DNA of 64,000 bases from positions 1 through 64,000 of the forward strand of contig JAJYRD010000021.1 in the NCBI GenBank assembly GCA_021794275.1, given 5' to 3'. The DNA is from Pseudomonadota bacterium (GTDB lineage Bacteria; Pseudomonadota; Gammaproteobacteria; Acidiferrobacterales; Acidiferrobacteraceae). Below the pieces are notes generated by a model, which was not told where the DNA came from, searched no databases, and saw only the letters and a list, made by a program, of their open reading frames with translations. The translations under genes and the position numbers were made by a program. This document shows positions 34,711 to 43,663 of the stretch, in pieces; position 1 is the first letter of the stretch; every line of letters starts with the position of its first letter.

Positions 34711-36684
34711 ATGTGCGGGATCGCGGGAATAGTGGCTTTTTCTGGAGGCAAGCCTCCGGCGGCGCGTGAGGTCGATGCGATGGTGGCGCGCATTCACCAC
34801 CGCGGACCGGACGGGCAGGGATGTTATGTGGACGGCCGGTGCTGCCTTGGCCATGCGCGGCTTAGCATCATCGACCTTGCCGGGGGCACGCAGCCTTTGG
34901 CGAATGAGGATCGCACTGTTTGGGTGACATTCAATGGAGAGATCTTCAACTATATAGAGCTCCGGAGGCTCCTCAAGAAACGCGGCCACGCTTTCTCCAC
35001 GCAAAGCGACACCGAGGTCATAGTGCACCTCTACGAGGAGTACGGTGAGGGTTTTGCGCGCCACCTGAATGGCCAGTTCTCTATAGCTTTGTGGGATGCG
35101 AGACAGAGGAAGTTGCTGCTCGCGCGGGACAGGGTTGGGATACGGCCACTGTTTTTCCACAAGGGGCGCGATCGCCTCTATTTCGGATCGGAGGCCAAGG
35201 CGCTCTTTGCATGCCCAGAGATCCCTCGCGCGCTTGATTGGCGGGGGGTCGCGCGGGTTTTCACGTACTGGGGTGCGCCCGAGCCCGGGACTGTCTTTGC
35301 GGGTATCGAGAGCGTGCGCCCGGGATCTATCGTGATTTTCTCCGAGGACGGCCGCCGAGAGGATCGGCAGTACTGGGATTGGAAATTTCCGGATCGGGGA
35401 AGCTATGATCCACGCGATTTCGAGGAATGCCTGGGCGGCCTCGATCAGGCCCTTCGGGGCGCCGTGGGGCGCCAGGTCCGATCCGACGTGCCCGTGGGCG
35501 CCTATATAAGCGGTGGGATCGATTCGGCCATGATCGTGTCTTACATGGCGAACATCTTGGACGGCCCGCTGCCGACCTTCTCTCTACGTTTCGCGGACCG
35601 GGAGTTCGATGAGGGAAGCTATCAGAAGGCGGTCGCCTCCCGTTTTGGCACGCACCATACCGAAATCACGGTGACCACGGCCGATATCGGTCGGGCATTC
35701 GCGCGCGCCGTGTGGCATGCGGAAAGTCCGATCCTGCGCACGGCGCCCGTGCCGATGATGTTGTTGTCGCAGCGGGTGCGCGAGGCCGGCATCAAGGTGG
35801 TCCTCACGGGCGAAGGAGCGGATGAGGTGCTGGCCGGGTACGATATCTTTCGGGAGGCCCGCGTGCGCCGCTTCTGGGCACGCCATCCTGGATCACGCAT
35901 GCGCCCGGCGCTGCTCGGGCGTCTCTATCCCTACCTCAATGCCAACCCGGCAACATCCCAGGCCTATGCGCAAAAGTTCTTCGGTCAGGATCTTGAGTCT
36001 GCGGGGCATCCAGGCTTCGGGCATTGGCCGCGGTGGCAGACCACCCAGCGCGCCCTGCAGTTCTTGCACCCGGATATCCGCGCCGAGGTTGGCTTTGACT
36101 ACAAATCGGAAGGGGGCACGCCTTTGCCGGCCCACCACGAGTTCTGGGACAAACTTTGTGTCGACCAGTATGTCGAGGCGCATACGCTCTTGTCAGGCTA
36201 CCTCCTCTGCTCGCAGGGCGACCGCGTGGCCCTTGCCAATAGCGTAGAGACGCGCGTGCCGTTCCTGGATAACAAAGTGGTCGAGTACGCGAACGAGCTC
36301 CCGGCGCGCTACAAGCTCATGGGTCTGAAGGAGAAGTACATTCTCAAGCGCCTAGGGCGCGGGCGCATCCCGGACGCCGTGTGCGATAGGCCGAAGCAGC
36401 CCTATAGGGCGCCGGATAGCGCGAGTTTCTTTCAAAGGGGCGCGGCCGATGAGGGTGTGGCGCACGCTTTTGAAAAAAGGCGACTGCTGGAAGTCGGATA
36501 TTTCGATGCTGAGGCTGCTGGTAAGCTCTTCGATAAGTGCCGTCGCGGAAAGGCGATAGGGTTTGCGGACAACATGGCCTTTGTTGGGATCTATTCGACC
36601 ATGCTGCTCCATGAACAATTCGTCGAGCGCGACGGCTCGGAGCCTTGCGCGACAGACGCGCTGCCCAGGGTCTTGGCTGGTTGA
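34711..36684 (+). CDS. Asparagine synthase-like amidotransferase (EPS type)
   Basis: A 657-residue class-II glutamine amidotransferase fused to an ATP-pyrophosphatase domain. The processed N-terminus MCGIAG exposes Cys2, the glutaminase nucleophile. RIHHRGPDGQG and FNGEIFNY follow. The synthetase part has the P-loop SGGIDSA near 267-273 and GEGADEVLAGYD. Members of this subgroup (TIGR03108-like) sit in exosortase-A EPS loci and are thought to amidate a sugar carboxylate or a carrier-bound acid rather than make asparagine. Here an AMP-ligase, an acyl carrier protein and an NAD-synthetase-like ligase follow immediately, hinting at a shared modification. The stop overlaps the next frame. Confidence 0.88.
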   Translation: MCGIAGIVAFSGGKPPAAREVDAMVARIHHRGPDGQGCYVDGRCCLGHARLSIIDLAGGTQPLANEDRTVWVTFNGEIFNYIELRRLLKKRGHAFSTQSDTEVIVHLYEEYGEGFARHLNGQFSIALWDARQRKLLLARDRVGIRPLFFHKGRDRLYFGSEAKALFACPEIPRALDWRGVARVFTYWGAPEPGTVFAGIESVRPGSIVIFSEDGRREDRQYWDWKFPDRGSYDPRDFEECLGGLDQALRGAVGRQVRSDVPVGAYISGGIDSAMIVSYMANILDGPLPTFSLRFADREFDEGSYQKAVASRFGTHHTEITVTTADIGRAFARAVWHAESPILRTAPVPMMLLSQRVREAGIKVVLTGEGADEVLAGYDIFREARVRRFWARHPGSRMRPALLGRLYPYLNANPATSQAYAQKFFGQDLESAGHPGFGHWPRWQTTQRALQFLHPDIRAEVGFDYKSEGGTPLPAHHEFWDKLCVDQYVEAHTLLSGYLLCSQGDRVALANSVETRVPFLDNKVVEYANELPARYKLMGLKEKYILKRLGRGRIPDAVCDRPKQPYRAPDSASFFQRGAADEGVAHAFEKRRLLEVGYFDAEAAGKLFDKCRRGKAIGFADNMAFVGIYSTMLLHEQFVERDGSEPCATDALPRVLAG

Positions 36685-36698
36685 TGAGGGGAGTGGGA

Positions 36699-38309
36699 AT
36701 GCTTTTGCAGGATGCGTTCTTGGAAAGGGCGGCTGAACACCCGGACGCCGAGGCCTTGGTGTGCGCGGGCGAACGGCTAAGCTATCGGGATATCGATGTG
36801 CGTAGCGACGCCCTGGCGGCCACTTTCATCGAACGGGGTGTGGTTCGGGGTGACCGCGTGGCCTTGTTCATGGACAACTCGTCTGCGGCCGTCATCGCGA
36901 TCTACGCGATCTTGAAGGCCGGTGCCGCCATGGTGCCCGTGAATCCGCTCACGAAATCCGAGAAGCTCGCCTTCATTCTCGAAGACGCGCAGGCCAAGGC
37001 CTTCGTGAGCGACCGGCATCTTCGGCCGGTGTACGCCCTGGCGCTTAAGACCTACATGCCACCCGTGGTCATCGTGAGCGGCGCCGACGAGTCTGATCGG
37101 GAGTGGGGCGCGATGGACTGGTCGACTGCGACGACATCGGGGGTCCGTCCAAACGTGCCCACCATCGATCAGGATCTGGCCGCCATCATCTACACGTCGG
37201 GTTCCACAGGCCAGCCCAAGGGGGTGATGCTTACCCACCTCAATATGGTGAGCGCGGCGCGTTCGGTCTCGGGCTACCTGGGTCTTTCTGCGGCCGACAG
37301 GATCCTCTGCTGCCTGCCGTTGGCCTTCGACTACGGTCTCTACCAGGTCCTCATGGCCTTGACGGTAGGGGCCTGCGTCGTTCTCGAGCGATCCTTCGCC
37401 TTTCCGGCGGCGGTTGTAAGGGTCATGGCGCAGGAGCGCGTGACGGTCTTTCCTGGCGTCCCCACGATTTTTTCGATATTGCTGGGTCGCGAGGGCATTC
37501 TCGACACCCATGATTGCTCGCATGTCCGCACCATAACCAATACCGCCGCGAGTCTTCCGCCCGTACACATACAGCGATTGAAGACGCGGTTCCCGAATGC
37601 GCGCATATTCTCGATGTACGGGCTCACCGAATGTAAGCGCGTGACCTATCTGCCGCCGGAGGACCTTGAGCGCCGACCGACGAGCGTCGGCCGGGGCATG
37701 CCCAACGAGGAGGTCTATCTTGTCGATCCGGATGGGCAGAGGCTGCCTCCAGGCTCGGTAGGGGAACTCGTGGTGCGCGGCAGCCACGTCATGCGTGGTT
37801 ACTGGCGGCGACCGGATGAGACCGCGCAACGCCTGAAGCCCGGGCCTTACCCTGGCGAGATGGTTCTGTACTCGGGTGACATATTCCGCATGGATGAGGA
37901 AGGCTACCTGTATTTCGTCGGGCGCTCGGATGACATCATCAAGAGCCGCGGCGAAAAGGTGAGCCCGAAGGAGGTCGAGAACGTCCTGTATGGCATGCCC
38001 GCGGTCCTGGAGGCGGCGGTCGTCGGTGTAGATGATGAGGTCCTGGGCCAGGCGGTCCATGCCTTTGTCGTCGTTGATGCCGGGGCGGCGGTCGTGGAGC
38101 GGGATGTCGTGCGGCACTGCAACGAGCATCTAGAGAGTTACATGGTTCCCAAGGTCGTCCACATCGTGTCCGCGCTGCCCAAGACGGATACGGGGAAGAT
38201 ACGAAAAACAGGTCTTGCCTCGCTGGCCCGGGAAAGGATGAAGGAAGCGGCGAATGGCATGGCAGGCATAAAGCAACCCCTTAAGGAAGAGCGGGAGTAT
38301 ATTCGATGA
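36699..38309 (+). CDS. AMP-forming acyl-CoA/acyl-ACP ligase (EPS associated)
   Basis: A 536-residue adenylate-forming enzyme. I choose the ATG at 36699 because AGGGGAG lies five bases before it; an ATG at 36684 overlaps the previous stop. The ATP-binding loop YTSGSTGQPKGV is near 164-176. MYGLTECKR, YLYFVGRSDDIIKSRGEKVSP and the terminal catalytic lysine in PKTDTGKIRK are present. It should activate a carboxylic acid as its AMP ester and pass it to the acyl carrier protein encoded next, with which it overlaps by 4 bp. It resembles the TIGR03098 group of exosortase-A loci. The acid is unknown. Confidence 0.88.
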   Translation: MLLQDAFLERAAEHPDAEALVCAGERLSYRDIDVRSDALAATFIERGVVRGDRVALFMDNSSAAVIAIYAILKAGAAMVPVNPLTKSEKLAFILEDAQAKAFVSDRHLRPVYALALKTYMPPVVIVSGADESDREWGAMDWSTATTSGVRPNVPTIDQDLAAIIYTSGSTGQPKGVMLTHLNMVSAARSVSGYLGLSAADRILCCLPLAFDYGLYQVLMALTVGACVVLERSFAFPAAVVRVMAQERVTVFPGVPTIFSILLGREGILDTHDCSHVRTITNTAASLPPVHIQRLKTRFPNARIFSMYGLTECKRVTYLPPEDLERRPTSVGRGMPNEEVYLVDPDGQRLPPGSVGELVVRGSHVMRGYWRRPDETAQRLKPGPYPGEMVLYSGDIFRMDEEGYLYFVGRSDDIIKSRGEKVSPKEVENVLYGMPAVLEAAVVGVDDEVLGQAVHAFVVVDAGAAVVERDVVRHCNEHLESYMVPKVVHIVSALPKTDTGKIRKTGLASLARERMKEAANGMAGIKQPLKEEREYIR

Positions 38310-38578
38310 AAAGCGTAAGGGATCACGTCAAGGAGTACATCTCCGAGAATTTTCTGATGGGCCTAAAGGACTCGGCCATCACCGACGATGCGTCGTTCCT
38401 GGATCTCGGGATAATTGACTCCACTGGGGTGATCGAGCTCATAGCGTTTCTCGAGGAAAGCTACGGGATACGAGTCGAGGATGCGGAGATGGTTCCGGAT
38501 AATCTGGATAGCCTCGACGCGATTGATCGATTCATTGCCCGCAAGACCTTTGCGCGGGCCTCATCGATGACGGCGTAG
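38306..38578 (+). CDS. Acyl carrier protein
   Basis: A 90-residue carrier protein with the phosphopantetheine attachment motif LGIIDSTGV, Ser39 being the modified residue. Surrounding helices are acidic (VIELIAFLEESYGIRVEDAEM) as usual. It overlaps the adenylating ligase and precedes the NAD-synthetase-like gene by 10 bp, so it is probably the carrier on which an acyl or aminoacyl group is built before transfer to the polysaccharide by one of the acyltransferases downstream. Confidence 0.9.
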   Translation: MKSVRDHVKEYISENFLMGLKDSAITDDASFLDLGIIDSTGVIELIAFLEESYGIRVEDAEMVPDNLDSLDAIDRFIARKTFARASSMTA

Positions 38579-38588
38579 GAGCGGCAAC

Positions 38589-39563
38589 GTGGAATTGGCC
38601 AAGGACCTGAATGGTAGTTCGCTACTCGCCATCGACTATGACCGGGCGATAGAGGATATCTCGAGGCAGTTCAAAGAGACCGTCGTCAGATTTCGTCGGC
38701 GCGGAGCGGTAGTGGCCGTCTCGGGGGGCGTCGACAGCGCGGTGTGTTGCGCACTCGCGGTGCGCGCCCTGGGGCCACAGCGCGTGATTGCGCTGTTGCT
38801 TCCAGAACGGGAGTCGTCGGGGGATTCAGAGCGTCTTGCCATGCAGGTGGTGGAGATGCTCGGGGTGCCGTACGAAAGAAAGGACATCACGGGGGCCTTG
38901 GAGGCGCTCGGTTGTTATGAGCGACGCGATGCCGCGATCCGTTCGGTCGTGCCCGAGTACGACCGCGGCTGGCGGAATAAGCTCGTCATCGCAGGCGGCC
39001 TGTCTGGCCAGTTCAACCATTTTTACTTGATTGCCGCGGGGCCCGGCGGCCAGCGGGTCGAAAGACGCTTGGGTCTCAAGGAGTATCTGGAGATCGTGGC
39101 GGCGACCAATTTCAAGCAAAGGACCCGCAAGAACGTCGAGTATTACCACGCCGATCGCCTGAACTACGTGGTGGTGGGGACCCCTAACAAGCTGGAGTAC
39201 GACCAGGGGTTCTTCGTCAAAAACGGTGATGGGGCGGCCGATATCAAGCCGATAGCCCATCTCTACAAGACCCAGATATACGGGCTCGCCCGTCACATGG
39301 GGTTGCCACGCGAGATCGTCGAATCGACGCCGACGAGTGACACCTATAGCCTGCCGCAGGAACAGGAAGACTTTTACTTTGCTCTGCCTTATGCGGAGCT
39401 GGACGTGGCGCTCGCCTATCTCGATTCGGGTCGCACTGCGGCCGAACTTGCCGGCGCCCTCGGGATCGATGAGTTGGCTGCGAAGCGCATCTATGCCGAT
39501 ATTGCCGCCAAGCGCCGTACGACTCGTTACTTACATGAAGCCCCGGTCCTCATCAAGGGGTAG
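38589..39563 (+). CDS. NAD-synthetase-like ATP-dependent amide ligase in the EPS operon
   Basis: A 324-residue N-type ATP-pyrophosphatase of the NadE family, starting at a GTG with GGAG eight bases upstream. The P-loop SGGVDSA lies at 45-51. The later blocks NFKQRTRKN (about 174), VVVGTPNKLEYDQGFFVKNGDG and DIKPIAHLYKTQI match NadE's ATP and substrate loops. It has no glutaminase domain, so ammonia must come from solution or from a partner such as the asparagine-synthase-like protein. A segment of about 45 residues (near 95-150, ending LSGQFNHFYLIAAGPGG) is not typical of NadE. Its place between an acyl carrier protein and an acyltransferase suggests a role in glycan modification rather than NAD synthesis (inference). 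Confidence 0.82.
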   Translation: MELAKDLNGSSLLAIDYDRAIEDISRQFKETVVRFRRRGAVVAVSGGVDSAVCCALAVRALGPQRVIALLLPERESSGDSERLAMQVVEMLGVPYERKDITGALEALGCYERRDAAIRSVVPEYDRGWRNKLVIAGGLSGQFNHFYLIAAGPGGQRVERRLGLKEYLEIVAATNFKQRTRKNVEYYHADRLNYVVVGTPNKLEYDQGFFVKNGDGAADIKPIAHLYKTQIYGLARHMGLPREIVESTPTSDTYSLPQEQEDFYFALPYAELDVALAYLDSGRTAAELAGALGIDELAAKRIYADIAAKRRTTRYLHEAPVLIKG

Positions 39564-39573
39564 TGGGAACAGT

Positions 39574-40176
39574 ATGCGATACCGGATGAAGGCCGTGACA
39601 GTGTGGGTGGCCCACTTCTTCACATGGCCTTTTTGGGTTCCCTCGATCGTGGCTTATCGCGGATTCGGGTCGGAACGGCTTTTTGATGTCTCGGCGAAAC
39701 TGTTAAGCCTTTGGCCAGGACGCATCGGTCAGTTTCTACGCGCATCCTTTTACATGCGCACGCTCAAGGCCTGTCATTACGATCTTGCAGTCGGGTTCGG
39801 TTCGTTTTTTTCGCATCCCGAGGCGGAGGTCGGAAAGGGGGTTGGCATAGGAAGCTTTAGTATCGTCGGAACCGCGCGGCTCGGGGACGGGGTCATGGTG
39901 GCGAGCCGAGTGTCGGTGTTGAGCGGGAAATATCAGCACGGCGGTGGCCGACGTGGGCGAGATTTCCGGGGTAATGAGCTCAAGTTGGAGCCGGTCCGGG
40001 TGGGTGATGGATCTTGGCTTGGTGAGGGTTCTCTCATCATGGCGGATATCGGTTGTCGATGCATCGTATCGGCCGGGAGTGTCGTGACCAAGCCCATGCC
40101 CGACGACTCGACGGCCGTGGGGAATCCAGCGCGATTCTTGCGCTACACGGACAAGCCCGAGGCCGTGGCGGGCTAG
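39574..40176 (+). CDS. Left-handed beta-helix (hexapeptide) acyltransferase
   Basis: A 200-residue protein from the ATG at 39574. Its N-terminus has a hydrophobic segment (AHFFTWPFWVPSIVAY) that may associate with the membrane. From about residue 75 it shows hexapeptide repeats (VGKGVGIGSFSIVGTARLGDGVMV), VGDGSWLGEG and IVSAGSVVTKPMP followed by VGNPAR, the WcaF/maltose-acetyltransferase pattern. The catalytic histidine is probably in KYQHGG. It likely transfers an acyl group, perhaps from the acyl carrier protein two genes upstream, to a sugar of the repeat unit. Confidence 0.83.
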   Translation: MRYRMKAVTVWVAHFFTWPFWVPSIVAYRGFGSERLFDVSAKLLSLWPGRIGQFLRASFYMRTLKACHYDLAVGFGSFFSHPEAEVGKGVGIGSFSIVGTARLGDGVMVASRVSVLSGKYQHGGGRRGRDFRGNELKLEPVRVGDGSWLGEGSLIMADIGCRCIVSAGSVVTKPMPDDSTAVGNPARFLRYTDKPEAVAG

Positions 40177-40286
40177 TAGGCTGCTTTAGCCCACGGATGG
40201 GCGGAGAAGATTATGGATAGCAGACGGGCGGGATGCCTGGTAGGTCAGGGTGGGGCGGCAGGCCGCCGTACCGAAGCGGGGGTCGG

Positions 40287-41651
40287 GTGACGCTCCGAGA
40301 GATCATTCGTTACGCTGGCACCCTGTATGGGGCGAGCGTCGCGGCTTCGGTCGTGACTTTTGGATTGACGATCCTCATAAGCCGGGACATTTCGCGCGCG
40401 GATCTCGGGGTGTATGGCCTTTTTCAGGCCTACTTCCTGTTTGGCGCCTACGCATCGAGCTTCGGCCTCGCACCTGCGACCGTGAGATGGGTCGCAGGGG
40501 GTACGGTGGATGATGGCGAGTTCCTGGCGTTCATTTCCTTGCGTCTGCTCGGAATATCCGTGCTGCTGTATGTGGCGGCGGCGATCGCCTACGTATTGGC
40601 ATTCAAGATCCTGGCGGCGGCGCTCTTTGCTCTGCCCGCCTACCAGATATTCAATGTCGGCTTGAGTGCGGCCCGCGCCCGCTTATGGAGGCGCCGCGAG
40701 GCCGCGCTGCTCGTGTTCGCGTCACTTGCGACGTCCGCCTGGATATTCGCGCTGCTCATGACCGACCATAGTTATTGGGCGCCTATCGTAGGTCAGGTTC
40801 TGGGGGCCTACACCACCGCTTTGGTGATGGTGGTCTATATGCTCATGCAGGGTCTGCCGCGATTGCGTTGGCCGGGGGCGTGGCGGCGGGCGTTTTGGGG
40901 GACGGCGCTGCCGGTGTTCCTGGGTTCGTCCGTGTTTGCCGTAGGCGAGCTCGCCGACCGGCTCGTCATCCGCCATGTTCTTGGTTTGCGGGCGCTCGGC
41001 GTCTATGTGTTGGCGCTCACCCTGTTCAATCTGTTGAACAAGCCCGTCCATATGCTGTCGCGCGTCTTGCTGTCGCATTTTTCGCAAGCCGGCGACGGCC
41101 AGGGCCACGCCAAGGCGCTGGAGATCGTGCGCATCAACTTGGCCGTGCTTCCGCTCATGGGGCTTGCCGCGGCTGCCATCTTGCCGTGGGCCATGCCGCT
41201 TGTGCTGAATCGCAATTACGGGCAGGCCTTTCCTGTCTTCGCCGCCTTGACCGCCGTGATCCTGGTCAAGGCCGTCGAACTCGTGCAGTCGAGTGTGGCG
41301 GTGGCCCGGGACTCGGCCATGAGCAATTTTCGCGCCCAGGTAGTCGCGCTCGTCGCGTATGCCGTGCCCGTATTCTTCCTGGCGCGGAGTTTCGGTCTGA
41401 TCGGTGTCGCGTGGGCCGTCGTCCTGCGATGGACCGTGCTCGCCGTGGTCCAGAGGTTCGACATGAAGCGCCGCGGTGTCGAAGTGCCGCCATCCCATCT
41501 GTTGGTGCGTGCGAGCGTGGCTTATCTCGTGGCACTCGCGTTTTTCCCGGTCGCCCCGTGGTTCATGGGTATTGCTTACCTGGGGCTTGGAATGGCGCTG
41601 CGGGTCTGGTCCGCACCACGTTCCTGGCGCCCCGCTATGCGCCGGATCTAG
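40287..41651 (+). CDS. Polysaccharide flippase (Wzx, MOP superfamily)
   Basis: A 454-residue integral membrane protein of about 12 helices. I choose the GTG at 40287, directly before TLREIIRYAGTLYGASVAASVV, the usual Wzx start; GGGGGTC lies just upstream. LTILISRDISRADLGVYGLFQAY is typical of the family's first periplasmic turn and second helix. It should move the lipid-linked repeat unit across the inner membrane. It precedes the O-antigen-ligase-like gene, which would polymerise the exported units. Confidence 0.84.
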   Translation: MTLREIIRYAGTLYGASVAASVVTFGLTILISRDISRADLGVYGLFQAYFLFGAYASSFGLAPATVRWVAGGTVDDGEFLAFISLRLLGISVLLYVAAAIAYVLAFKILAAALFALPAYQIFNVGLSAARARLWRRREAALLVFASLATSAWIFALLMTDHSYWAPIVGQVLGAYTTALVMVVYMLMQGLPRLRWPGAWRRAFWGTALPVFLGSSVFAVGELADRLVIRHVLGLRALGVYVLALTLFNLLNKPVHMLSRVLLSHFSQAGDGQGHAKALEIVRINLAVLPLMGLAAAAILPWAMPLVLNRNYGQAFPVFAALTAVILVKAVELVQSSVAVARDSAMSNFRAQVVALVAYAVPVFFLARSFGLIGVAWAVVLRWTVLAVVQRFDMKRRGVEVPPSHLLVRASVAYLVALAFFPVAPWFMGIAYLGLGMALRVWSAPRSWRPAMRRI

Positions 41652-41678
41652 AGCTGAATCGATAAGGAGGGACAAGAA

Positions 41679-42962
41679 ATGCTGATGCCACAAATGGCGC
41701 GAACGAAATCCGGACCGGGCGGCACGTCTCGTCCCTGGGAGGTGGGTCGCGTCATAGAGACGCCCCTGGCAAATCGACTCACGTTGGCCTCGATGTTCGT
41801 ATTTCTGGCGAAGATCGGGAATCTGCCGCATCTAGGCCATTTCGAGATCGGCAAAATCCTGATCGGGCTCTCGGTTCTCGCCTTGCTCTTTGAGGGTGGT
41901 GGCTGGAAGGAGGGTGTGCTGGGCCACCCCATAATGCGGTCGTATCTCGGGCTCTTTACCATCGGTCTCTTGACGATCCCCATAGCTGTTTGGCCAGGCG
42001 GAAGTGCGCACTTTCTGTTTGGAAACTATTTGAAGGACATGGTCCTCGTGATCTTGTTGATCGTGACCACGCGCACCCCGCGTGATGTGCGCCGCATGTT
42101 GTGGACGGTCATAGTGAATACTCTGATATTGGATGCGATCTTGCTGCATTATGGCGATCAAAAGATCACGATCGTTCATCTTGGGAAAAACGAGATCGCC
42201 ATGACCTCGGTGATCGCATTCGGCATGCTCCTTGGGCTGCCGGCTGCGGGTATAGGCAAGATCCTGAAATGGGCTGCTGGCATCATGCTGGTCGTGGGCA
42301 TATTCATGAGCGTCTCGCGCGGAAGCTATCTGGGCGTGTCGGCGGTCCTTATGCTCTATATGTTCATGCGCTTTGGGCGGCGCGCAGGCCTTGCCGTGGC
42401 GGGATCGGCCGTGGTTGCGTTCTCACTGCTCGTGGGCGCCTACCAATTCGGGCCGCCCAAGGTTCACCACGCGATAAGCACCCTAATACACATCAATAGG
42501 GACTACAACCTGACCGCACGCACCGGTCGTATAGCAATCTGGAAGCGCGGCCTCAAGATCGTCAAAGAGCATCCCTTGGGCGTCGGCATGCGCAACTTCC
42601 CGATCGCCGAAGGGCATTTGGTCGAAGACGTGATAGGGGAACGGTGGATGGATGCCCATAACGCGCTTCTCGAAGTGACGGCGGAGCTTGGGATACTGGG
42701 CGGCATAGTCTTCCTGACCCTGTTGAAGCGGGGCATGCAGGCCGCCAACAGGCTCCGTAAGAACGAGGAGATGGAGGAGATGGCGCGCGTCGGACTTTCG
42801 ATGGTGTTGGCGCTTTTCGGATACTTCGTGACCGCGTCGTTCCTGTCGGAGGCCTATGCCGTGATCTTGTATATCCAGATGGCGGCGATCATCTCCGCCG
42901 ACCGCGTGTACAGCTATATGATGATGAGGAAAGGCCATGTCGTATCTCGATCGGGTGCGTAG
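41679..42962 (+). CDS. O-antigen ligase/polymerase-like membrane protein (Wzy/WaaL type)
   Basis: A 427-residue membrane protein with an AAGGAGG ribosome site. About ten to twelve hydrophobic segments are seen, with a large periplasmic loop near residues 265-330 containing TARTGRIAIWKRGLKIVKEHPLGVGMRNF and WMDAHNALLEVTAELGILG, the Wzy_C signature whose His and Arg residues are needed for glycan transfer. SVSRGSYLGV just before is also typical. It may correspond to the PEP_O_lig_1 position of exosortase-A loci. It overlaps the next gene by 26 bp. Confidence 0.84.
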   Translation: MLMPQMARTKSGPGGTSRPWEVGRVIETPLANRLTLASMFVFLAKIGNLPHLGHFEIGKILIGLSVLALLFEGGGWKEGVLGHPIMRSYLGLFTIGLLTIPIAVWPGGSAHFLFGNYLKDMVLVILLIVTTRTPRDVRRMLWTVIVNTLILDAILLHYGDQKITIVHLGKNEIAMTSVIAFGMLLGLPAAGIGKILKWAAGIMLVVGIFMSVSRGSYLGVSAVLMLYMFMRFGRRAGLAVAGSAVVAFSLLVGAYQFGPPKVHHAISTLIHINRDYNLTARTGRIAIWKRGLKIVKEHPLGVGMRNFPIAEGHLVEDVIGERWMDAHNALLEVTAELGILGGIVFLTLLKRGMQAANRLRKNEEMEEMARVGLSMVLALFGYFVTASFLSEAYAVILYIQMAAIISADRVYSYMMMRKGHVVSRSGA

Positions 42963-43662
42963 GCGCGAAGGGCGCGTGGCAGACGCTCTGTATCGTGGCT
43001 ACAAGGGGATGCAGCGGATGAACATGCCCGAGATCCCGTTTCTCTATGGAGTATTGGCCAAGGAGCGAATGGCGCGCCGGCATGTCGGAGGGTGGCTCAA
43101 GCGGAAGTTCTACGACGAACCGCTGTTCCGTCGGCAATGCCACTCCTGCGGACATGGACTATGCCTGTTCGATGGAATCCCGTCGGTCTGGGGCGGCCTC
43201 TGCGTCGAGCTCGGTGACAACGTTGTGATGCACGGAACCTCCACCCTGGTCGGCGCGAAGGTGTTTGATAATCCCCGGCTCGTGATCGGGGACCGGAGTC
43301 ATTGCGGATCGTACTTCTCGGTATCAGTAGGCGCGGACATCATCATAGGCTCGGATGTGCTGATCGCAAACAGGGTGTCTCTGTTCGCCTATGACAGCCA
43401 CCCGCGGGATGCGGTCGCGAGGGCCGCGGGTCTGCCCGCCGAGCCTGCAAGCAGCCGACCGATAGTCATCGAGGATGGGGCGTGGATTTGCATGGGATCC
43501 ATCATTCTGAAGGGTGTGACGGTCGGGGAAAATGCGATCGTCGCGGCGGGCTCTGTGGTGGTGGAGGATGTCCCGCCCAACAGCGTGGTGGGCGGCAATC
43601 CTGCGCGCGTGCTCGCGGGTCCCTCGGGCACATCGCGGCAGGCGCGAACAAGGCGAGTTTGA
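42937..43662 (+). CDS. Hexapeptide-repeat acyltransferase
   Basis: A 241-residue protein with AGGAAAGG before the ATG, overlapping the polymerase gene. The N-terminal 70 residues are basic and helical. The beta-helix domain (about 80-230) runs VELGDNVVMHGTSTLVGAKVFDNP, GADIIIGSDVLIANRVSLFAYDSHP with the probable catalytic His, VIEDGAWICMGSIILKGV and VVGGNPARV. This is the second such enzyme in the operon, so the polysaccharide probably bears more than one acyl substituent. A CHSCGHG motif before the helix is unusual; whether it binds zinc is open. Confidence 0.82.
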   Translation: MSYLDRVRRREGRVADALYRGYKGMQRMNMPEIPFLYGVLAKERMARRHVGGWLKRKFYDEPLFRRQCHSCGHGLCLFDGIPSVWGGLCVELGDNVVMHGTSTLVGAKVFDNPRLVIGDRSHCGSYFSVSVGADIIIGSDVLIANRVSLFAYDSHPRDAVARAAGLPAEPASSRPIVIEDGAWICMGSIILKGVTVGENAIVAAGSVVVEDVPPNSVVGGNPARVLAGPSGTSRQARTRRV

Positions 43663-43663
43663 C

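Noticed and set aside
36645-36684. Earlier start of the AMP-ligase inside the amidotransferase gene
   Set aside because: The ATG at 36699 has an AGGGGAG site at ideal spacing and the conserved N-terminus begins right after it.
36777-38129. 450-codon minus-strand frame opposite the AMP-ligase
   Set aside because: It overlaps an enzyme with complete adenylation motifs and has no signature itself.
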